From JAVBLQ01 sp031553435 (GTDB lineage Bacteria > Bacteroidota > Bacteroidia > Bacteroidales > Azobacteroidaceae): DNA of 20,035 nt. Shown piece after piece: positions 8,015-15,145 of the stretch (its first letter is position 1; each line of letters opens with the position of its first letter). Made by a program: the position numbers and the translations under genes. The notes beneath the pieces were generated by a model. The model was not told the DNA's origin, did not search any database, and worked only from the letters and a program-made list of their open reading frames with translations. The DNA is taken from positions 1 through 20,035 of the forward strand of contig JAVBLQ010000063.1 in assembly GCA_031553435.1 (NCBI GenBank). Direction: 5' to 3'.

Positions 8015-8743
8015 GTGAACATCGTCATAGACCAAGGAAATACATTCTCGAAGATTGCATTGTTCGAAAACAATATGCTTTTATCTTCATATGTACTCAA
8101 AGAACCGGATATGACTGACATTCAATCGTTATTAACAGAATATAAACCTTATTACGGCATTTTAGGTTCCGTAGGAAACATCCAAGCTGATGTGTTGGTA
8201 TTTTTAAAGGAACATTTGAAGCAGTTTTTTATTCCGGACAAAAACACCCTCCTACCTGTTAAAATTAATTACCGAACTCCCGAAACTTTGGGAATCGACC
8301 GGTTAGCCGGAGTTATAGGCGCACAGGAAAAGGCTCCTGGTAAAAATATTTTAGTGATAGACGCGGGAACTGCTGTAACTTATGATTTTTTAGACTCTTC
8401 CGGAGAATATCCTGGAGGTAATATATCTCCTGGAATACAAATGCGGTTCAAAGCCTTAAATGCTTATACCCAACAATTACCTTTAATTAATGAACTCGGA
8501 GATTTACCTGAAATCGGGTACAATACGGAAACTGCTATTCGTTCCGGAGTTATTAATGGAATAATATATGAAATGGATACCTACATCAATAAGTACAAGC
8601 AATCATTCCCCGATCTTTTCGTTTTTTTAACAGGAGGTGATTCAATTCATTTTGAAGGGAAATTAAAAAACTCCATCTTTGCGGAAAATAATTTAGTATT
8701 AGAAGGATTAAACAGAATTTTAAATTATAATGTTAAAGCTTAA
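8015..8743 (+). CDS. coaX: Type III pantothenate kinase
   Basis: 242 residues, the normal length for the family. It phosphorylates pantothenate with ATP, the first step of coenzyme A synthesis, as a cytoplasmic dimer. Visible motifs of the ASKHA-fold type III enzymes are the phosphate-binding DQGNTFSK (residues 6-13), TPETLGIDRLAGVIGA for pantothenate binding, the catalytic-region IDAGTAVTYDFLD, and YPGGNISPGIQMRFKALNAY followed later by FLTGGDS. The start is GTG at 8015, about 20 bases after the predicted transcription start; no in-frame ATG gives a complete first motif. It heads an overlapping cluster with an outer-membrane protein and lptC. Confidence 0.96.
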   Translation: MNIVIDQGNTFSKIALFENNMLLSSYVLKEPDMTDIQSLLTEYKPYYGILGSVGNIQADVLVFLKEHLKQFFIPDKNTLLPVKINYRTPETLGIDRLAGVIGAQEKAPGKNILVIDAGTAVTYDFLDSSGEYPGGNISPGIQMRFKALNAYTQQLPLINELGDLPEIGYNTETAIRSGVINGIIYEMDTYINKYKQSFPDLFVFLTGGDSIHFEGKLKNSIFAENNLVLEGLNRILNYNVKA

Positions 8744-9968
8744 AAGTGTTTTGTGTGTCATTGTAGTGCTTGGGCTGCAATTTCCTGTTATCGCTCAAAA
8801 TAATACCGATTCCCCTTATTCCCGCTATGGTTATGGTTTGTTAGCAAATCCCTCCTCTTCGGCAGGTATTGCTATGGGTGGTATTGGCTACGGACTCAGA
8901 AGTTCAAATCAGATTAACCCTTTGAATCCCGCCTCTTATTCAAGTGTCGACTCTTTAACTTTTTTACTTGATATAGGTGCAGAATTTCAAATGTCATGGT
9001 ATCAAGAAAATGGCATCAAGCAAAAAAACTATAATGGGAATATAATTAATGTTAACATGTTATTCCCTATCAGTAAAAAACTAGCATTTAGCGCAGGTTT
9101 TTTGCCTGTCACCTATGTGGGTTATAACTACGGATTTGTAGAAACTATCGGCAGTCTGTCTTATCAGGAATCGTTTGCCGGAACCGGAGGATTTCAACAA
9201 GTATATGGAGGATTGTCTTATAAACCATTCAAAAATTTATCTATCGGAGCTAATGTTGGTTATCTTTTCGGAGATATTAATCACACAAGCAGTACTGTTT
9301 TTTTATCAGAAACAAATGCAAATACATCATTGGATAGTATAAAAATCAGGGCGCATGATTTGATCTATACAGTAGGAGTGCAATATACACAACCTTTGTC
9401 TAAAGATTATAGCCTGACTATTGGAGGAGCATATACTCCTAAAATTAATCTGACTGCAAACGAAAGACATATCCATTATATGGGAAGTGTTGTAGATGAT
9501 GACAAAACTACTTCTTCCAACGGATTCGATTTAGCACAATCCATTGGCGGAGGTCTCTCTTTTGTCAAGAAAAACAAATATCTGATCGGAGCTGATGTTT
9601 TATATCAGGATTGGGCCGATGCTCAATATCAGGGTAAAACAGATACATTGAAAAATCGATTCCGTTTCTCAGCCGGAGGTGAATTTATTCCGGATGCCCG
9701 TAGCAGGAAATATTTCAATCGCATACAATATCGTTTAGGAGGTTACTACAGCAATTCTTATTTTGAAACGAAAAATGGTATGTACAAAGAATTTGGAGCA
9801 AGTGTCGGGTTTGGTCTTCCAGTATATAATAAATCTGTTTTACAAGTCTCATTTGACTATGTTAAAGTAAAGCCGGATCAACCACAAGCACTTGATGAAC
9901 AATATTTTAAAGTAACTCTAAATTTCACATTTAACGAAACTTGGTTCAGAAAGTGGAGGCTAAATTAA
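8730..9968 (+). CDS. Outer-membrane beta-barrel protein, unnamed family
   Basis: 412 residues with a signal peptide (MLKLKSVLCVIVVLGLQF ending PVIAQ). The mature start NNTDSPYSRYGYGLLANPSS and the GGIGYGLRSSNQINPLNPAS segment are typical of Bacteroidetes outer-membrane proteins distantly like FadL/PorV. The rest is alternating strands rich in Gly, Tyr and Phe, ending at a Phe/Trp-containing last strand region (VTLNFTFNETWFRKWRLN). It overlaps the end of coaX by 14 bases and the start of lptC by up to 28 bases, so the three are probably translationally coupled. The substrate or role is unknown. The tight link to lptC suggests envelope assembly but does not prove it. Confidence 0.85.
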   Translation: MLKLKSVLCVIVVLGLQFPVIAQNNTDSPYSRYGYGLLANPSSSAGIAMGGIGYGLRSSNQINPLNPASYSSVDSLTFLLDIGAEFQMSWYQENGIKQKNYNGNIINVNMLFPISKKLAFSAGFLPVTYVGYNYGFVETIGSLSYQESFAGTGGFQQVYGGLSYKPFKNLSIGANVGYLFGDINHTSSTVFLSETNANTSLDSIKIRAHDLIYTVGVQYTQPLSKDYSLTIGGAYTPKINLTANERHIHYMGSVVDDDKTTSSNGFDLAQSIGGGLSFVKKNKYLIGADVLYQDWADAQYQGKTDTLKNRFRFSAGGEFIPDARSRKYFNRIQYRLGGYYSNSYFETKNGMYKEFGASVGFGLPVYNKSVLQVSFDYVKVKPDQPQALDEQYFKVTLNFTFNETWFRKWRLN

Positions 9969-10531
9969 AAATATTTGCCATATTATTTTGCATTCTTTCA
10001 ATAACATCTGCTTGTCATAAAGAAAAAACAGAAGTTACAGGGATTATCTTTGATCCTGAAAAAACGCCGATATTACATTCTGAAGATGTTTCTACACTAA
10101 TTTCAGATTCTGGAGTTACCCGTTATAGGATTAAAGCCCCTATTTGGGATGTATTTTCCAAAGCAAAAGAACCATATTCCTATTTTCCCAAAGGGATCTA
10201 TGTCGAACGTTTTGACTCTTTACTCAATGTTGAGGGTTTTATCCAGGCCGATACAGCTTATTATTATGATCGAAAAAATCTGTGGCGGCTTGTTAATAAT
10301 GTGAAAGCTGAAAACCTGGAGGGAAGTAAATTCGAGACATCCGAATTATTCTGGGATGAAAAAAGAGCAAAAATCTATTCAGATAAATTTATAAGAATAG
10401 ATGAAAATGGCAATATAACGACTGGTATTGGTTTTGAATCCAATCAGGAAATGACGAACTGGAATATATTTAAAAGCACGGGAAGCTATTCTTTTGAAGA
10501 AGGAAATGATTCTATTCTGGTAGATAAGTAA
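9941..10531 (+). CDS. lptC: LptC-like LPS export protein (lipoprotein form)
   Basis: Up to 196 residues. The N-terminus has a hydrophobic signal followed by Cys (ILSITSACHKEKTE), consistent with lipid anchoring as in many Bacteroidetes LptC proteins. The body matches the LptC/YrbK beta-jellyroll: YRIKAPIWDVFSKAKEPYSY, FPKGIYVERFD, then ADTAYYYDRKNLWRLVNNVK and GSKFETSELFWDEKRAKIYS, ending with IGFESNQEMTNW. LptC passes lipopolysaccharide from LptBFG to LptA in the periplasm. The start is uncertain: TTG at 9941 is the longest, while GTG at 9953 gives a normal signal sequence four residues shorter. Both overlap the preceding outer-membrane protein gene. Confidence 0.87.
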   Translation: MVQKVEAKLKIFAILFCILSITSACHKEKTEVTGIIFDPEKTPILHSEDVSTLISDSGVTRYRIKAPIWDVFSKAKEPYSYFPKGIYVERFDSLLNVEGFIQADTAYYYDRKNLWRLVNNVKAENLEGSKFETSELFWDEKRAKIYSDKFIRIDENGNITTGIGFESNQEMTNWNIFKSTGSYSFEEGNDSILVDK

Positions 10532-10593
10532 ACAAAAATTATACAAAATCAGATTTTTTTTGAATAATTTATGGAAATATAAGCTTTTGTCCT

Positions 10594-10601
10594 TATCTTC
10601 G
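10594..10601 (+). promoter_or_regulatory. Possible -7 element for the PpiD-like gene
   Basis: TATCTTCG differs from TAnnTTTG at one base and would start RNA near 10608, 32 bases before the ATG at 10640. No terminator follows lptC, so the foldase gene may also be reached by read-through. Confidence 0.35.
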
Positions 10602-10639
10602 TGCGCAATTTTTGATAATCAGAAAAATATAATATTTAG

Positions 10640-12772
10640 ATGGCAGCGTTAGAAAAAATCAGAAACAAAGCAGTATTGCTGGTCGCAGTAATCGGGATAG
10701 CATTGTTTGCATTCATTATCGGAGACTTTCTTAACTCCGGATCTACTTGGTTTCATCAAAGTAAAGAAACCGTTATTGATGTTAATGGGACAGCAGTCAA
10801 AATACATGATTATGACGCCAAGTTGCAGGAAACCATGGAAGGTTACAAAAACCAAATGGGAGGAAATATTCCTGATGAATACGTAGGCCAAATCAGACAG
10901 GAAGTTTATGACAGAACCGTAATGGAGATTCTATTAAATGAAGAGTCAGAAGAGCTTGGGCTTTCTGTTACTCCTGAAGAATTATTTGACATGGTTCAAG
11001 GCGAAAATATATCTCCGGTTGTCAGAAATATTCCTGCATTCATGAACAGAGCCGGTGTTTTTGACAGAGACCGTATGTTGCAATTCCTTCAACATATTGA
11101 AACAACCGATTTCTCCAACATGTCTCAAGAACAAAGAGCTGAAATCGAAAACGACAAAAAGCAATGGCTTTTGGTTGAAAAACAATTAAAACAAAATCGT
11201 TTGGCCGAAAAATTCGGTGCATTGGTATCCAGAGCAATTGTAGTCAACTCGATTGATGCAAAAGCAGCATATGAAAACAACAAAACAAGCGTTGATTTCG
11301 ATTTTGCAATGCAAGCTTACGCTTCAATTCCGGACAGTTCAGTTGTTGTCTCTTCAAAAGAAATCGAGGTATTATACAATAAAAGAAAAGAACTTTTCGA
11401 TCAACCTGAAGGAAGAATAATCAAATACATAGCAGTACCTATTGTTCCGAGTAAAGAAGACTATGCTGAAGTTGAAAAAACTATGAACAGCGTAAAATCC
11501 GATTTTATTCAGAACGAAGATGTAGCTGATGTAATGAATGACAATAATTCTGACATTCCATATGTAGACGCATATTTATCAGCAGCTTCATTATCTGCAA
11601 ATGTCAGAACTTTCGCACAAAACGCTCAAATCGGAGATGTAGAAGGTCCAACACTGGTTGGAACCACTTACCATTTATTAAAACTGATTGGAAAAACAAC
11701 CGGAGCTGATTCCGTAAAAGTAAACCTTATGCCGCTTCCTAATGTAGCGGAAAAAGAACAAAAACAATATTCCGACAGTTTGGTTAACTTAATCAAGACT
11801 GGCAATCAGACTTTCTCACAAGTCGTTCTAGCAATGACTAACGGTCGTATGAACGGAGATTTAGGATGGCTTACCGAAGAATCTGCTATCGAAACTTTCG
11901 ATGCTACATTTAAGAATGCAGTATTCAATGCTCCAGTCAACGAATTTATGCATTACAAAGCAACATCGGGACAGTCATTCATATACCAGGTTGTACAAAG
12001 AACATCAAGTGTGACTAAGTATAAAGTTGCTGATTTTGCAATAGCCGTAACTCCAAGTACTACAACAGAAACAGGTTTATATAATGATTTGAGCCGCTAC
12101 GTTGTAGAAAATAATACATTGGATAAATTTGAATCATCAGCTAATGAAAAAGGTTATATCTGTAACAAAGATGTAGTAGTAACTGCAACTGATAATAACC
12201 TTGGAAATATGAGAGATACACGCAAAGTAATCCGTTGGGCATTTGATCACAAAAAAGGTGAGATGTCTGAAATTTATGAGTGTGATAGTCGCAATTATGT
12301 AGTTGCTATGATGGAAGGTGTTCAAAAAGAAGGATACCGTTCACTGGAATCTGTTTCCGAATTATTAAAAAGAGAACTTATCAATGATAAAAAAGCAGAA
12401 AAAATCACAGCTGATTTGAATGCCAAAAAATTATCATCTTTACAACAATATGCGGAAGCTATGAATACTACTATTCAGTCTGTTAAATTCGTTAACTTCG
12501 ATACTCGCATGATTTCCGGAATTGGTTTTGAACCCAGTTTAAATGCAGAAGCTAGTATAATTGAATTAAATAAAATAAGCAATCCGGTCAAAGGAAACAA
12601 CGGAGTTTATGTAATTCAGGCTACCAACAAAACAGTTGACAATAAAGAATTTAACTTAACAGAACAAAGAGAATCGTTGGATCCGTCTTTACGTTATCGT
12701 GTAATGGGTGGAATCATCACAGCTTTGAAAGACAATGCTAAGATAACAGATAATCGTGTAAGGTTTTATTAA
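10640..12772 (+). CDS. PpiD-like periplasmic peptidyl-prolyl isomerase / foldase
   Basis: 710 residues. A short cytoplasmic N-terminus and one membrane anchor (residues about 11-31, AVLLVAVIGIALFAFIIGDF) are followed by a SurA/PpiD N-terminal chaperone region (about 40-200) and a parvulin-type rotamase domain (about 359-455, containing GDLGWLTEESAIETFDATFK and AVFNAP). The last 250 residues form a further chaperone region typical of the longer Bacteroidetes proteins. It would sit in the inner membrane facing the periplasm and help newly exported outer-membrane proteins fold. The parvulin part is divergent, so catalysis is less certain than chaperone function. It is the last gene before a strong terminator and follows coaX, the outer-membrane protein and lptC on the same strand. 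Confidence 0.92.
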   Translation: MAALEKIRNKAVLLVAVIGIALFAFIIGDFLNSGSTWFHQSKETVIDVNGTAVKIHDYDAKLQETMEGYKNQMGGNIPDEYVGQIRQEVYDRTVMEILLNEESEELGLSVTPEELFDMVQGENISPVVRNIPAFMNRAGVFDRDRMLQFLQHIETTDFSNMSQEQRAEIENDKKQWLLVEKQLKQNRLAEKFGALVSRAIVVNSIDAKAAYENNKTSVDFDFAMQAYASIPDSSVVVSSKEIEVLYNKRKELFDQPEGRIIKYIAVPIVPSKEDYAEVEKTMNSVKSDFIQNEDVADVMNDNNSDIPYVDAYLSAASLSANVRTFAQNAQIGDVEGPTLVGTTYHLLKLIGKTTGADSVKVNLMPLPNVAEKEQKQYSDSLVNLIKTGNQTFSQVVLAMTNGRMNGDLGWLTEESAIETFDATFKNAVFNAPVNEFMHYKATSGQSFIYQVVQRTSSVTKYKVADFAIAVTPSTTTETGLYNDLSRYVVENNTLDKFESSANEKGYICNKDVVVTATDNNLGNMRDTRKVIRWAFDHKKGEMSEIYECDSRNYVVAMMEGVQKEGYRSLESVSELLKRELINDKKAEKITADLNAKKLSSLQQYAEAMNTTIQSVKFVNFDTRMISGIGFEPSLNAEASIIELNKISNPVKGNNGVYVIQATNKTVDNKEFNLTEQRESLDPSLRYRVMGGIITALKDNAKITDNRVRFY

Positions 12773-12790
12773 TACTGGTCACTGAAAGAT

Positions 12791-12829
12791 AAAAAAGGAG
12801 TTGAGTTCTTGTAACTCAGCTCCTTTTTT
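12791..12829 (+). terminator. Strong intrinsic terminator after the PpiD-like gene
   Basis: A 17-bp stem with a single G-U pair (12791-12807 with 12813-12829) and a 5-base loop CTTGT, preceded by A6 and ending in T6 then GTATTTTTG. It lies 18 bases past the stop. The A-run and T-run on both sides could also let it work on the other strand, but no minus-strand gene needs it. Confidence 0.93.
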
Positions 12830-12838
12830 GTATTTTTG
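12808..12838 (+). promoter_or_regulatory. Promoter for rlmN-pdxA nested in the terminator
   Basis: TATTTTTG at 12831-12838 is a full match to the -7 consensus TAnnTTTG. CTTG at 12808-12811, which is the loop of the preceding terminator, lies 19 bases upstream, the usual spacing to the -33 TTTG. Transcription would start near 12845 and give a leader of about 85 bases to the rlmN ATG. Confidence 0.55.
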
Positions 12839-12930
12839 TAATCAATAATAAAAGTGAGTAATGCGAACTTCACCATTCACATTCATAATGATCACAATAT
12901 AAAAAATGTAAACTATTTTCTAAAAAAATT

Positions 12931-13962
12931 ATGGCAGGAAAAAAAAAATTATTGGGGATGACTTTAAGTGAGTTAAAAAAACTCGCCGAAGAATTAAACT
13001 TGCCATCATACACCTCTAAACAAATAGCTGACTGGCTGTATAAAAAAAAGATACGACAAATAGAAGAAATGTCGAACCTCTCAATTATTCACAGGGATAG
13101 AATATCGAAACACTATGAAATCGGCACATCATCGCCCGTTGAATCAATGCAATCAGCGGATGGAACGGTTAAATACTTATTCCAAACACACAATGAACAA
13201 TTTATCGAAACCGTTTATATTCCTGATGATGATAGGTCAACTCTTTGTGTCTCATCCCAGGTTGGTTGCAAAATGAACTGCTTGTTTTGCATGACAGGCA
13301 AACAAAAATTCAATGACAATTTATCCGCTTGTGATATACTCAATCAAATTCAATCAGTTCCGGAGAGTTACCAATTGACCAATATAGTTTTCATGGGCAT
13401 GGGAGACCCAATGGACAATTATGATGAATTGTTCAAAGTATTGGAAATCCTAACATCAGATTATGGTTATGCATGGAGCCCCAAACGAATTACGGTTTCA
13501 ACTATCGGTATAATTCCAACGCTTAAAAAGTTCATCGAAGAAACAAAATGCCATTTGGCAGTCAGTTTACACTCTCCTTATCATCAGGAGAGATTAAAAT
13601 TAATGCCGATAGAAAATAAATATCCGGCAATGGATGTTCTGGATTTAATCCGGCAATATGATTTTTCCGGACAACGAAGGGTTTCTTTTGAATATATCAT
13701 GTTTAGTGGATTAAATGACTCTGAAAAACATGCTAAAGATTTAATAAAAATGCTCCGTGGCATTCCCTGTCGTGTCAATTTGATTAAATACCACGCAATA
13801 CCGGAAGTTGAATTAAAATCATCGGATATACAACAAATGGAAATTTTCAGAGATATTCTTTCTTCTAAAGGAGTTACCTGTACAATCAGGTTATCCAGAG
13901 GAGAAGATATCCTTGCTGCTTGCGGAATGCTTTCAACAATCAAGCAAAATTTTACACATTAA
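12931..13962 (+). CDS. rlmN: Dual-specificity RNA (adenine-C2) methyltransferase RlmN
   Basis: 343 residues. This radical-SAM enzyme methylates C2 of A2503 in 23S rRNA and of A37 in some tRNAs. The iron-sulfur cluster motif CKMNCLFC gives C113, C117 and C120. The two extra mechanistic cysteines are also present: C106 (STLCVSSQ) and C331 near the end (DILAACGML), which carries the methyl group in the family. Other family blocks are FMGMGDPMDNYDEL and KRITVSTIGIIP. The N-terminal accessory domain (QIADWLYKKK) that grips RNA is complete. The lysine-rich start MAGKKKLLGM is encoded by an A-rich run. It is separated from pdxA by 6 bases. Confidence 0.96.
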   Translation: MAGKKKLLGMTLSELKKLAEELNLPSYTSKQIADWLYKKKIRQIEEMSNLSIIHRDRISKHYEIGTSSPVESMQSADGTVKYLFQTHNEQFIETVYIPDDDRSTLCVSSQVGCKMNCLFCMTGKQKFNDNLSACDILNQIQSVPESYQLTNIVFMGMGDPMDNYDELFKVLEILTSDYGYAWSPKRITVSTIGIIPTLKKFIEETKCHLAVSLHSPYHQERLKLMPIENKYPAMDVLDLIRQYDFSGQRRVSFEYIMFSGLNDSEKHAKDLIKMLRGIPCRVNLIKYHAIPEVELKSSDIQQMEIFRDILSSKGVTCTIRLSRGEDILAACGMLSTIKQNFTH

Positions 13963-13968
13963 ACAATT

Positions 13969-15069
13969 ATGGAAAATAAATCAATCAGAGTAGGAATCAC
14001 TCACGGAGACATAAACGGAATCGGTTATGAAGTTATTTTAAAAACATTATCAGATCCATCTATTCTGGAATTATGTACTCCGATTATATATGGCTCTTCT
14101 AAAATTGCAAATTACCATAGAAAAGTAATGGAGCTACCGCATGTGAATATGAATATCATCAATAAAGCGGAAGACGCCGAAACCGGTCGCATTAACATAA
14201 TTAACTGTATAAATGAAGAAGTTAAAGTAGAGCTATCATTACCAACAGCTATTGCTGGCGAAGCTGCTTTCAAAGCCTTGGAGTCTGCAGTAAAAGATAT
14301 TCGTTCCGGATCGATCGATGTATTGGTTACCGCTCCGATTAATAAAAAGAACACTCAAAATGAACAATTTATGTTCTCCGGTCATACCGAATACCTGGAA
14401 AAAACTTTGAGCGAAGGAGAAAAAGCTTTAATGATTCTGGTAAAAGACGAGCTGAGAATTGCATTAGTTACCGGAAATGTACCTTTAGTAAAAGCTCCGG
14501 GATTATTAAGCGTAGAAAGTATTCTTTCAAAAATCAAATTATTCAATCAAACATTGATCAGCGATTTTGGAATTGTACGTCCGCGAATAGCCGTATTATC
14601 CTTAAATCCTCATGCTGGGGAAGACGGACTTATAGGTAAAGAAGAACAGGAAATCATCATTCCCGCAATGGACGAGGCCGATAAAGAAAGAATACTTTGT
14701 TTCGGTCCCTTTTCTTCCGATGCTTTTTTCGGTTCGGGAAATTTTGCAAAATACGACGGAATTCTTGCCATGTATTATGATCAGGGAATGACTCCATTCA
14801 AAACATTAACTATGCAAAATGGCGTGAGTTATACTGCAGGTCTACCAGCTATAAGAACTTCTCCTATTCATGGTACAGCATATGACATTGCCGGGACCGG
14901 AGTTGCCTCAGAAAGCTCATTCAGAAATGCGTTATACTTATCTATAGATGTTTTCAGAAACAGATATTCATATAAAGAAATGACTGCCAATCCCTTGAAG
15001 AAACAGTATTTTGAAAGAGGTTCCGATAACGAGAAACTGGATTTGACATCAGATACGCCGGAAATCTAA
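13969..15069 (+). CDS. pdxA: 4-hydroxythreonine-4-phosphate dehydrogenase PdxA
   Basis: 366 residues. It oxidises 4-phosphohydroxy-L-threonine with NAD in the deoxyxylulose-5-phosphate-dependent vitamin B6 pathway, and the product is used with PdxJ. The family start VGITHGDINGIGYEVILKTL is intact, as are the metal-binding histidine contexts FSGHTEYLE, LNPHAGEDG and SPIHGTAYDIAGTG, and the conserved YDQGMTPFK. The long form, with an insertion compared with the E. coli protein of about 330 residues, is common in Bacteroidetes. It follows rlmN by 6 bases and is almost certainly on the same transcript. A perfect inverted repeat beginning 5 bases after its stop should end transcription. Confidence 0.96.
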   Translation: MENKSIRVGITHGDINGIGYEVILKTLSDPSILELCTPIIYGSSKIANYHRKVMELPHVNMNIINKAEDAETGRINIINCINEEVKVELSLPTAIAGEAAFKALESAVKDIRSGSIDVLVTAPINKKNTQNEQFMFSGHTEYLEKTLSEGEKALMILVKDELRIALVTGNVPLVKAPGLLSVESILSKIKLFNQTLISDFGIVRPRIAVLSLNPHAGEDGLIGKEEQEIIIPAMDEADKERILCFGPFSSDAFFGSGNFAKYDGILAMYYDQGMTPFKTLTMQNGVSYTAGLPAIRTSPIHGTAYDIAGTGVASESSFRNALYLSIDVFRNRYSYKEMTANPLKKQYFERGSDNEKLDLTSDTPEI

Positions 15070-15073
15070 GATT

Positions 15074-15129
15074 AAAAACTAAAAGTGAAAAACTGGTATA
15101 TACGAACCTGTTTTTCACTTTTAGTTTTT
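15074..15129. terminator. Bidirectional terminator between convergent pdxA and S46 peptidase genes
   Basis: Perfect 20-bp inverted repeat (15074-15093 with 15110-15129) around a 16-base loop. The outer ends are A5 and T5, so either strand yields a hairpin followed by T residues. It lies in the 76-base gap between two convergent genes. The 13-mer at 15110-15122, part of the right arm, is repeated exactly at 15124-15136, so the left arm could pair with either copy. Confidence 0.88.
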
Positions 15130-15145
15130 CACTTTTCGCTTATAT

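Noticed and set aside
12861..12902. 13-codon leader peptide before rlmN
   Set aside because: A short ATG frame exists in the leader, but it has no regulatory codon run, attenuator hairpin or ribosome site; it is likely chance.
13584..13943. 119-codon minus-strand frame inside rlmN
   Set aside because: Antisense shadow of a fully conserved rlmN gene; no features of its own.
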